Below, piece by piece: positions 1 to 9,858 of a DNA stretch of 64,000 nucleotides. Numbering within the stretch: the first letter of the stretch is position 1; every line of letters begins with the position of its first letter. A program made the translations under genes and the position numbers. Source of the DNA: Jackrogersella multiformis (Eukaryota; Ascomycota; Sordariomycetes; Xylariales; Hypoxylaceae). Where the stretch lies: NCBI GenBank assembly GCA_902806575.1, contig CADCXD010000018.1, positions 1,116,001-1,180,000 on the forward strand, written 5' to 3'. The notes beneath the pieces were generated by a model that did not search any database, had not been told where the DNA came from, and worked only from the letters and a program-made list of their open reading frames with translations.

Positions 1-989
1 GAGGAAGGTATACTTCCCGAGTCTTGGATAATCCCGGCGATTAGTCCACAAAAGGCCAGACTTCTCTTTGAACCGGTCGTGGAATAGCGGAAGGGCACTG
101 GCCAAGGTACCATCGCCTAAAGCCTTCCCTTTACAGGAAACACCTACGCGGCCTGACTGCAAAAGCTCGAGTCAGTGATTAATCCTTTGGGTCAAAAGCA
201 AAGTAGGAGAAAAGGGAACTCTCGATGTTACTTACTCTAACCCAGCAGTGGAATTTGTTTTGCACAGAACGCAGTACCTAGATAAGGTAGTTAGTATGTT
301 ACCCTATTATTATACACGAAAAAGGAGCCTCGTAGGGTTAGGTTTGGAACATATGTAAGGATTGAAACACATACCTGAAGTCGGCAGAACTTGTTTTGCT
401 TCTTAGAGGCATTGCTCTGATTAAGGGAGGCGTCATATATGACGCCGTCTTCATCGATGTAGACCTCGAACCCCTGCAGCTCGACTTCTACGCCCTCGTC
501 GACTGGAATCCTGGCATCTGGAGATTTGGCTATTTGGCCATCGGCGAACTTGGCTTCTTCGATGCCTTGCTCCTGGGTTGCAATATTTGATGAACGGATC
601 CTTTTAACTTGATGCTGTTCGCCATCGTCATCTTTATTCGCTCTGGATATACGTGCTGCTGGACGCTTCCGAGAATAGTTCAAGTAGTAAGCACTCTCGT
701 CCATGCGGCGGAAGTTCGCAAGCGTATCTTGGAGCCATTGAAAGTTGACAACAGGTATGTTCCAATGTTCAGCAGACATGATCTTGTCGGTGCGGCCCTT
801 GAATTTCCTGTACTCTGTGTTGGCACTAACCAAGTGAGTGGTCCTCTTTCTGACCGTGGGAATGTATGTGCCCCCGAGAGCATTGATCATCTGTCGTTCA
901 ATGGTAGCATGGGACAATCCTGGTTTTATTTGTCCATCGAGAGCAATGATACAGCCGTACAATGGCGACGATGGGTCGAAATTTGCCAT
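1..989 (-). CDS. Poly(ADP-ribose) polymerase-like protein, N-terminal part (BRCT + WGR), truncated by the window edge
   Basis: Exons read on the minus strand: 989-375, 277-236 and 156-1. Phases match (205, 14 and 52 codons) and both introns have GTATGT/GTAAGT donors, the first with a TACTAAC branch box. The start is the ATG at 989, directly before a BRCT domain (about residues 8-100, with THLVSANTEYRKFKG and the WLQDTL helix). A Lys/Arg-rich linker follows (RKRPAARI, VKRIR), suitable as a nuclear signal. From about residue 176 a WGR domain is recognisable (NKFCRLQV, SGRVG, LGDGTLASAL, RFKEKSGLLW, GKYTFL). This order is that of fungal PARP, which modifies nuclear proteins with ADP-ribose from NAD+ in DNA repair and ageing. 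The catalytic domain would lie left of the window and is not seen. The signature Trp of WGR is Ser here. Assignment to PARP rests on domain order and the WGR match. Confidence 0.82.
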
Positions 990-3203
990 CTTCTCTGTTA
1001 AAGGAAGGGTATTGATATGAGGAAGTATACCTTTCGGAATGGAAGTGACTAATCCTGTTAACGATTCGAAATATGAATATAATGCAGGATTGATGGGCTG
1101 GTGTGATTGTGGATTTGTAAGATCGACGAGAATCGTGAGGAATGTTGAAGTGAAGAGGCGTAAAAGTGAAAAGGTGGACGGGACAATTGAGTAGCAAAGT
1201 CGAAATAAATATTAACGGAGAACAAGCCGTGGTGTCACATTTTATATACGGGGAAAGAACGGAACCAATTAGGGTGCCGAGCAGGGAAATAACAACACTA
1301 ATGGACGCGGTAGGTACCTACCTAGGTAGGTAGGGAAAGGACGACATCAGTTGATACCAAAGTGACGCGTGACATCGTGACTCAAGGCACCAACCAGAAA
1401 GGTACCTTGTTTAGTCAAACTCTAATATCGATTCCTACCCTTAAACTTTAACAGCACAAAAATATACCCAATTATCTCGCACCTTACCGGCGCTACATAG
1501 GTACATAGGTAGGTAGGTGGGGATTTATACCTTCACCTTAACAGTTCCAGGATGACGACGACGCTCCAGGGTAAAGGTTAACTAGGTACCTAAGTACCCA
1601 AGTAATTTTAAACAATAAACCTAAGTAATTTAAGCCTTTATAATGTTATTAAATTTTTACAAAAAATGCTCTCCGGCAAACTTACTTAGGAAACGCTAAA
1701 GGTTGATATAATCACTGTTCTCGGTTTGTTCCACCGACGGCGGTTTGTTGTATTAGGTAAGAGATAACCTGGTACTGAAAATACCCTTTATATCGTACCT
1801 AGGTATTTTTATCTTTTATCCTAAGCTCAACCTTTAAACCTTAGGTACCCAGATACCTAAGGTAAATAATGACATCGCCAGATGGTTTGTTAAGGAACAT
1901 CTACATTCCTAAGCTTCGACGAGGAGCTGTGTTTGACCACTTGGGTCCGCTCTTTCGGTGAAGTTCAGGTTTGTACGAAGTACTTCGTACACTTGTGTCT
2001 TTCAAAGTCTTATCCATGCAGACATCCTTGTTGCCAGGTGTTGCAGCTAATAAACAGCTGACAACCAGCTGAAAACAGCCTGGTGACAGCTGGTAGTGAT
2101 CCTTGTATGGACAAAGCTTTTGAAAGGCATGACCTACAACGTTGACGATATGCTGTTCAAACCTCAGAATGGTACCTAGGTACATGCCTCTGGGGCGTCT
2201 GCACAGATCGCAAAGCGATCTATGATCGCTGCCGGACCAAACCAAGATTTCGTCATGCAATTTCGTCTGAGGTCAAGTTGAAGCTCATCTGAGAAATTTA
2301 CGAAGAGCTAATCGCAAATTTCTATGTCGATGGAAGGGAACCACTACATTCACGTCGTGACAATAGTGCATGATGTTAGTCAATCTGACATTATCCTGGG
2401 GAATCATTTTCCGAGAACTCACCCGAGTACTTCCGTCTTTCGAAAGACTCTTAATACCGATATCGCAAGGTTTGTTCAGCTCTGTTAATATACTAACACA
2501 TTAAACGTTGGCTGTAGAGTGAGTAGGTCCTTTGCTCTCGAATAGAAAACTGCACAAATTGTTGACCAAGCATACATTGACGACGGCATTCTCAATACAC
2601 CTGGGCACGCAAGAAAGAACTAGGACTATTATTTTCCTCCTTGCTACAACACTTCTAACCGATTATCAAATGGTATCTCAACGCGATACCAGCTATTTCC
2701 TCTTTCTCGATGGTATTACTCCATAAAGACTTTGGCGATTGTAATATCATAGTAGATAATACATCCTGCCGTCTGGTTAGAGTGACGAAATGGACTGAAG
2801 CCGAAATCAGCCCATTTGGCTAAATCTGGACTCTCCTCAGCCAATAATGAGCAGGTTCTATCTTAAGAATGGCTGGATTAGGTACAACAATAATAACACC
2901 TTGCAAGAGACAAGCGATCAGGTCTGCAAGGGTTCTAACCTTGGGGTTGTTGCTGTCGAGCGGCTTTACATGCCGCCGCCTCACGAACATGCCTGAGCCG
3001 ATGCCGATCCGGGATGGCGAAAGCGGGGCCTATAACATGCTAGCCCTAGATGGATTGCTCATTTATTCCGCTACAAATTTTATGGGCTGGGTATGATTGG
3101 AGAGACGATGCAGGCCGGTATAGGCCTGCAGGTATAGGTATAAGACCATGGCCCGGTCCGGGGCTGGTCCTGCTGATGTATACTTCGGCATTTGTGTAGG
3201 ATT
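990..3203. other. Intergenic region, no supported gene
   Basis: About 2.2 kb between the PARP start and the MFS start. Open frames here are short, lack introns or motifs, and sit in moderately A+T-rich DNA. Several TACCTAGGTA-like palindromes occur (about 1310-1335, 1500-1520, 1580-1600, 1850), plus one 18-bp perfect palindrome. A run of CAGCTG-like words lies at about 2043-2095. Confidence 0.6.
1973..1990. repeat. 18-bp perfect palindrome
   Basis: The sequence GTACGAAGTACTTCGTAC equals its own reverse complement. It stands alone in intergenic DNA; no second copy was noticed in the window. Confidence 0.9.
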
Positions 3204-5053
3204 ATGGTGATTACCATTGCCACTACGAAAATGACAAGGCAGTTAGACATTCATCAACATCCTGTACAGGACATCGAGAGCTCCGGAGAAAAAAGACAGC
3301 AGGACTTTGATATTTCCGAGGCGGAAAACTCGCTTCCGTCGAGTCAAGTTGTAGGGAGCGGGGCGGAAGGAGACGATGGCACGACTAAACCAGGCATACC
3401 ATTGTCTAAGGCGAGACGTATTGCTTTAGTTGCGACGGTTACGGGCGCCGGATTCTTAAATGTAAGTTCCATTGTTGTTGCAGTCTCTAATGCCTATGCC
3501 GTAACTAATAAAGACCAGATCTTGTCGATCCAATCTGTTGTCATTATCCTGCCAACGATCGGCCATGATCTAGGCATTCCCGAAAGTAGACAGCAATGGG
3601 TCGTATCCTCCTATGCTCTCACCTTTGGTTGCTTCCTGCTCCTGTGGGGTCGTATAGCTGATATCTACGGCAAACGCTCCATCTTCATCTTGGGAAGTGC
3701 CTTCGTGGCGGTGACCATGATCATCAATCCATTCATACCTAACGAAATAGGCTTCAACCTGTTTCGAGGTCTACAGGGACTCGTGAGTGCATGGATTGTA
3801 CTCTTGATGTTCTCGAACTTACACATGGGTTTTTAGGGTGCTGCCGCCAATGTGCCAACAGCCATTGGGATATTGGGTGTAACATTTCCGCCTGGAAAAG
3901 CGAAGAACTATGCTTTCAGTGCATACGGTAGGCTACCTTTTCTCGATCTAGTGGTTGTGACTTGTCATTGACACCCTTTTTAGCTGCCGGCGCGCCTCTT
4001 GGGAGCGTTTTCGGAAATATAATCGGTGGGTTCATTGCCTCGTTTGCTAACTGGAGATGGGTATTCGGAGCCACTGGTGGACTCGCGATTGCCGTCACGC
4101 TCGCAGGAATCTTGTTCATACCGCCGCCGCCGCCATATCTAGCACCAGGGAAAGACGGGATCTCCTCACTCAAGTCTGTAGACTGGACCGGCGGCGCGCT
4201 TGTTACCGCTTCGATACTTGCGCTATTGTTTGCTTTAACGGAGGGCAATGTGGTGGGGTGGGATGCGGTTTGGATCTACTTGTTGATCGTCATCTCCATG
4301 CTGCTTCTTGCTATCTTCGTCGCATGGCAATGGTACCAGGAGAAGCACATGACGAGAAAGCCGCTTATCAAAGTCTCCCTCTTCAAGAACGCCCGGTTTA
4401 GCGCCGCCATGGTTATCATGGCTTTGTTCTTTGGGGCTTTCAACGACATGATCATTTCCGCTACGTTCCTTTTCCAGGACTACCAAGCGCTCGGTGCGCT
4501 GCAAACTACCCTCCGATTTATCCCTACTGGTGTCTGTGGGATCTTCGTTGCGTTCCTCGTGAGCCATCTCATTTCGCGCATACCTACCTGGATGTTGCTG
4601 CTGTTTGGTAATATATGTGTGTCGGTGGCGTGCCTGTTATTCTCGATCCCTATTCCTCCGGATACGTCCTACTTCGCGTATGGGTTCCCGGCCTTCATCC
4701 TCTCGGTAATCGGTGCTGATATCGCTTGGCCGTGTCTGACTCTCTTTACTTCCAAGTCGCTGCCTCAGGATGACCAAGCTTTAGGAGGCGCACTCATCAA
4801 CGCAATGGGGCAGATCGGAAGAGCAGTTGGATTGGCAGTCACCACGGCCATTCAGACCGCCGTCATAGCAAGGGACAGGGGGGTTCCGGTAGAAGACGCG
4901 GGCAGGATTTTGCCCTGGGAGCCGGCGTCCCTAGCCGGGTTGAGAGCCGGCGTCTGGTTCAACTTCGCACTTGCGTTGTGCTGTTCGATCGTCGTGGCCG
5001 TGTTTTTCCGCGGCACCGGTATCGTTGGCAAGATTGAGAAGAAGCAGCAATAA
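3204..5053 (+). CDS. MFS drug/amine:H+ antiporter of the 14-TM (DHA2, ATR1-like) type
   Basis: Four exons: 3204-3461, 3519-3782, 3837-3927, 3984-5053; about 560 aa. An upstream in-frame TTG is not used; ATG 3204 is the first ATG (ATG 3231 is an alternative). The acidic, Ser-rich cytosolic N-terminus is followed by about 14 membrane segments. Family motifs rejoin only after splicing: GFLN-ILSIQSVVIILPTIG across intron 1, FRGLQGL-GAAANVP across intron 2 and FSAY-AAGAPLGS across intron 3. The loop 2/3 signature reads GRIADIYGKR, and motif C-like GAPLGSVFGN is present. Relatives export toxicants or take up ammonium/amines at the plasma membrane; the substrate cannot be deduced. Intron 1 is 57 bp, in frame and without a stop, so retention would add 19 residues and disrupt the first membrane helix. 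Confidence 0.9.
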
Positions 5054-5394
5054 CCAGGGAGGATGCTTCCCTAAGATGTTACGACAAGGCAAGATAATGC
5101 CCGTAGATAGTTACGTATACCCATCCTTGCTACTCGCATTATACCTCGAATTTTTTAATGATAATACATACAATCGATTGGCGCCACGATCAATTCGGTG
5201 CTTTTTCTTGTCCCGCGGTGTTGCTCAATGACACCTACCGAAGGGAATACCTGTACATCCCATCAACGTACGGTTCATTAACTCGGGGGTGATGTTACGC
5301 TAATATCCAGCAGAGTTTCATATTTGCCACCACCCGTATACCGGGAATTGGGTTCGGTATATGCTACATGTACCTAAGTACACATACACGAATG
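5054..5394. other. Convergent 3' intergenic region
   Basis: The 340 bp between two convergent genes hold only 3' flanks. No gene, repeat or structured element was seen. Confidence 0.6.
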
Positions 5395-6341
5395 TTATTC
5401 CTTCTCGGCTGGCCAGAGCAACCACGAGAGCACAACGAGTAGCTTCAGGGCGGCAGCAACCCACAGGACGCCTGCGGCACCTACACTGCTCCTAGCTAGG
5501 ACCCCGCCGAACACGGCGCCAATGAGGAGCAGGGTGGGCGCGCCGACCCTACGGTTACGCTCGGGGTTGTGCGGCGACAGCAACTCGGCATCGGAGAACA
5601 GGTCGCAGTAGATGCTGGTCAGGACGACGCTGGTCAAGGCGTTGTACTTGAGGGCGCGGCTGACGACGGCTTGGCCGCAGCTCTGGAAGGCGACGAGCGC
5701 GATGGGCACGAGGACCGGCCAGTCGATGGCCTCCTTCTTCTTCTCGCTGCTGGACTGCGGGCCGAAGGTCAGGATGGCGGCCGCGCCGGCGATGAACAGC
5801 ATCTGCAGGACGAAGGAGGCGCAGAGGACCCAGCGCCGCTTGGGCGAGGGCGACAGCGTCCGGTGCAGGGAGCTGAAGAAGACGGACCCCACGCAGAAGC
5901 AGCCCAGCGACGTGCCGGACTTGATCCACCGCGTGGACTCGTGAGGGGCGGCGATGCCGAGGCCGAAGTAGACCGTGTTGCCTAATGTAATGTGTTAATT
6001 AATGATAAATAATGCTGCGGAATAAAAGTTGGGGTGAGATGGGATGAAATTCATATTCTTCTATTTTATTATTACTACTAGGAGTACTAACCTGTCTGCA
6101 TCGACACGAAGGAGCCCCAGGTTGATATCGATGCGCTGTCAAGCATGCCGGTGATGATATAGCAGGCAAGAAGAATCAGGTCGGCCCAGTCACGGCGCAC
6201 ATCCGCCGTCATCTTCTTCCGCCATCGTGACGCCTTGGAAACCTGGCGGTTGTTGCCGAGAAGAGGCTGCTGCTCCTCATCCTCATCGGTGTTCGGCCTC
6301 GAGTTTCCAGGCAGGGCGCCGTACCCGTTGGAAGAAGCCAT
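5395..6341 (-). CDS. DUF1275 (YoaK-type) integral membrane protein
   Basis: Two exons, 6341-6092 and 5981-5395, joined at a 110-bp intron (donor GTTAGT, acceptor TTAG); 278 aa. A non-ATG extension exists upstream, but ATG 6341 (MASSNGYGAL) is the first Met. The cytosolic N-terminus has an acidic dileucine-like stretch (DEDEEQQPLLG). The spliced junction rebuilds the family motif FVSMQTGNTVYFGLG, the conserved QTGN that marks DUF1275. About six hydrophobic segments follow (WADLILLACYIITGML, the CASFVLQMLFIAGAAAIL region, VLVPIALVAFQSCGQA, TLLLIGAVFGGVLA, LWVAAALKLLVVLSWLLW). Function is unknown in fungi; the fold suggests a transporter. It is convergent with the MFS gene and divergent from the oxalate decarboxylase. 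The second exon is markedly G+C-rich, which creates long spurious open frames on the other strand. Confidence 0.88.
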
Positions 6342-7404
6342 TGGGCCTAGGTCCGAACAGCACCACACAATTTATAAATCCAACCAAATCTGTATGTTAC
6401 AAATGGAATGGGAGAAATTATGAAATATGTTTAAGATGAAGTCGAGTGAGATTGGGTGAGATGGGTAAATATTAATGTGTTTGCTCCTGAGATGAAAATG
6501 CACGCTGCCGTATTCAGGCCCACACATCCAAGATCGATGACGCCCCTAGTTCAACTGTTTAGACAAGGATAGGTACCTAAACTTTAGGACTGGATTTGGA
6601 GTTCTCTATTAGGTGCTATAGGAAACCTCCAAAAGAACCTCTATCTTCTCATTCGTTGAGTCGATGGACAACGGTGATAAACCAGGCGAGTGTGAGCACT
6701 TCCGGCCAGGAATCCCAGAATAGGCAGGAATATCGAGTGCTGGTGCTACATAGATATACCATGCAGCTGATGTAGGTATAGTACACATCATAAAATATCA
6801 CAGAGATGGATCTAATGTCGAGACTAGCTCAACGAGTTGATGTAAGGTACCTAAAGCATTGAATGTGAATGGTAACAAACACAATTCTTTGACGTAATTC
6901 TGCTGGTTCATCATTATTAGTGCTTAGGTACCTAGGTACATACCTTAGGTAGGTGCCGATTTACCGTCCATAGCAGTGGATATTGGAAGGTACAGGAGGG
7001 ACCTGGCTAGTGACTTCGGCGCAATCGCAATGCCCTAAAGCTTCCCCAGACAGCTACCCCTGGAGCTTCATTCCCACCTTCCAGGGCTCTTGTCCGGCGC
7101 CTGTCCGGGGGGCACCAGGGCGGAATGAGGTGGATTAGGTTCGGTATTCATTCGGTGTTCACTTCCTATTCGTGAAAGGGAGAGAAAGCTCCTTGAAAGG
7201 TGATTGCTTGATGTGACGACATCTATCATATTAAGTTCCCGGAAATATTTTTGGAATTCTTTTCTCCTTTGTTTGTTTGTTTGTTTTATTTCACATCCTT
7301 TTTCATCTTACCTGCGTAGACCGAGGTTCAATTGCTCTCGAGCTGACAGATCTTCGCTCTATTGACTAATAACTTATAGCCACTTACGTAGATCATTCCC
7401 GAAC
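6342..7404. other. Divergent promoter region of the DUF1275 and oxalate decarboxylase genes
   Basis: About 1.06 kb without a gene. It contains a TACCTAGGTA palindrome group (about 6928-6955), a pair of TGTCCGG words, and a pyrimidine-rich stretch with four TTTG repeats at about 7270-7285 just upstream of the likely transcription start of the downstream gene. Confidence 0.6.
7091..7108. promoter_or_regulatory. Direct repeat of TGTCCGG, candidate Zn2Cys6 factor site
   Basis: Two copies of TGTCCGG start 11 bp apart, about one helical turn, some 300 bp upstream of the oxalate decarboxylase ATG. CGG half-sites are the usual target of fungal binuclear zinc-cluster factors; that reading is inference. 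Confidence 0.3.
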
Positions 7405-8928
7405 ATGCAGCTCCGGAATCGCCGTGGCGTTTCTGCGTGGCAGTTATTACTCACAGGTATTGCATTGAGTAACTCTGGCCTTGCAATTCCCGTAGAGGAC
7501 AGTCCTCGCCAGTATCTTTTAGCTGGTCTTGATCTACCACCGAAATATAGCGAAAAGTCAAAGTCACCTTATACTCCGGGCTTCAGGGACCCTTATGACC
7601 ACGCTGTCGATGCCATAGGCGAGAAGCTAGATCCGCTTCCTTACCGAAATGGATTGGGCACATCCGTCCTTGGTCCCTGGAACCGTGAGCGGTCTCGCCA
7701 GAGCCCAGACCTAGTCCGGCCGCCGAGTACGGATCATGGAAACCTGAACAATATGCGCTGGAGCTTTGCCGATTCCCATGTGCGCATCGAGGTTAGAAGA
7801 TACTTCCAATTCGGTTTCCATGCAATTAGCTCTAACATTTTCATAGGAAGGAGGATGGACTCGACAAACCACCGTCCGGGAATTGGGCACTAGTGTCGAC
7901 CTCGCTGCCGTGAACATGCGACTAGATAAGGGAGTTATTCGCGAGTTGCATTGGCACAAGGAGGCCGAGTGGGCATTCGTCCTTGATGGCCAAGTTCGTG
8001 TCACTGCAATTGATTACGAAGGTGGAAACTTCATAGATGACCTCAAGAGGGGTGACCTGTGGTACTTCCCAAGTGGTGTCCCCCATTCTCTCCAGGGGCT
8101 GGGCGATAACGGTACCGAATTTCTTCTAATCTTCGATGATGGAAACTTCTCCGAAGAGTCTACTTTTATACTCTCTGACTGGCTAGGTATGTATTACGTC
8201 GCTAGATAATAGGTCCCTTTTAAGTTAACAAGTCACAAGCACATACACCGAGGTCGGTTATCGCAAAGAACTTCAACTTGGCACCTGAAGTGTTTGCCCA
8301 TCTCCCAGAAAAGGAGAAGTACATTTTTCAGGGCTCCCAGCCAGGCTCAATCGACGAAGAAAAACCGACGGGCAAGGGTGTCAAGAAGTCCAAGTCCAAT
8401 TTCGTTCATCGAATGCTCGACCAAGAACCTCATTTAACTAGCGGAGGTGAAGTCCGCATTACAGACTCTAAGAATTTCCCTATCTCGAAGACAGTGGCAG
8501 CAGCCCACGTCATCATCCAGCCTGGAGCTTTGCGCGAGATGCATTGGCATCCGAATGCTGACGAATGGAATTTCTTCATCAGGGGCCGAGCTCGAGTTAC
8601 CATCTTCGCTTCCGAAGGCAGTGCTCGAACTTTTGACTACGTCCCGGGAGACGTAGGTATCGTACCGAGAAACATGGGTCATTTCGTGGAGAACATCGGA
8701 GACGAGCCGATCGAGATGTTAGAAGTATTTCGTGCGGACGAGTTTCGAGATTTCTCTCTTTTCCAGTGGATGGGAGAGACACCCAAGAAGATGGTCGTCG
8801 ACCATCTTTTCAAGGATGACCCTGAGAATGGCGAAATATTCTGGAATAAGGTCAAGAGTGCTGAGAAGGATGAAGTCACTCTTCCTAAGTCCCACAGCGA
8901 AACAGAGTCTGAACAGCGCGAGCTGTAG
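7405..8928 (+). CDS. Secreted bicupin oxalate decarboxylase
   Basis: Three exons: 7405-7791, 7847-8186, 8240-8928; 471 aa. The first 28 or so residues (RRGVSAWQLLLTGIALSNSGLA) form a signal peptide, so the enzyme acts outside the cell. Two cupin domains follow. Domain 1 (about residues 125-265) holds the Mn ligands HWHKEAEW and, 40 residues on, PSGVPHSL. Domain 2 (about 310-430) has MHWHPNADEW and PRNMGHFV. The lid loop of domain 1 reads FSEEST, which keeps the glutamate that in the bacterial OxdC SENST loop makes the enzyme a decarboxylase (oxalate to formate plus CO2) rather than an oxidase. Splice phases match and rejoin HVRIE-EGGWTRQ and DWL-AHTPRSV. The likely role is oxalate detoxification and pH control, as in wood- and plant-associated fungi. 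Confidence 0.95.
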
Positions 8929-9545
8929 ATGTAGGATATGTACTTTCGTCTTCATGATCAGCTTCCTCGAGGAATTTTAGGCCCGGTTTGAATTTGCAAA
9001 TCTCACTTAACGGAAAGCTAGCTAACTTGTAGAATATTCTAAAATCTAAATCGAAAACATCATAATCTTTTTACTTGCAGCTAGATTTACGTATCTATAG
9101 TACATTAGCTAAGAGTTTTGTGTCGTAATGATATCAATGTATAATACTACCACTACGAGGTTTTATATTTCCAAGGTCGTAGCATTACCTGTATATTTTT
9201 ATTTTATAAACTTATACCGTTCGTCCGTTTGTAACACTCAGCTATACATTCACTAATGAATTAGCAAATTCGTAACAGTTCTCTTCTCGTGTGTCATAAC
9301 AATATCCCACAATCAATGCAAACATCTTACTTACTGCACTGTATATGTCCCGGGAGGACTTACTTGAAGCCTCCCTTAACATATTAATCATGATAAAACC
9401 ATGATCTAGAAGATAAATAAATCGTTGTTAGGTTTTGTGAGACATTACAAGGCTTTACTCGAGACAAAACTCCGCATGAGGCACCAATATTGATGCTACC
9501 TAGGTAGACAAAGATGGTCAGATGGTCAAGGATGGTCGCCGATTA
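8929..9545. other. 3' flank of the oxalate decarboxylase up to the retroelement
   Basis: About 600 bp of moderately A+T-rich DNA with one TACCTAGGTAGA word near 9500. No gene was seen. The last five bases are the left target duplication of the retroelement. Confidence 0.6.
9541..9545. repeat. Target-site duplication, left copy (GATTA)
   Basis: GATTA directly precedes the TG end of the retroelement. The identical GATTA follows its CA end at 15463-15467. Confidence 0.85.
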
Positions 9546-9858
9546 TGTGACAAGGGCAATAGAGCTTGGAACTATAGTTCAATTTCAAATAATAATTCTC
9601 TATGGTCTTAAGGTCCTTGCCTTCTTTTTCTTCTTGTAAAATAAGACGTAATAACTTATATATATATAATTTAAATATTTTCTTAAGCGTTATTAATACC
9701 TTTTTAATTTTGTTAGTTTATTTTTATATATATTAATTAAGTTTTTTAATTAATTTTATTTAATAATTTTATTTTATAAGTTTTAATATATTTTATATTT
9801 ATTAATTTATATATATATATTAATTATATTTTATTTTATAAAGTTTATTTATATAATA
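9546..9858. repeat. LTR of copy 1, left
   Basis: It runs from TGTGACAAGG to the position matching the GTATGACA terminus. The outer 95 bases are of normal composition and match the right end of copy 2 (reverse complement) with mostly transition differences. The inner part is fully A/T-converted. Confidence 0.75.

Noticed and set aside
5555..5985. Long frames on both strands over the DUF1275 exon
   Set aside because: G+C-rich shadow frames; the DUF1275 frame alone has membrane helices and the QTGN motif.
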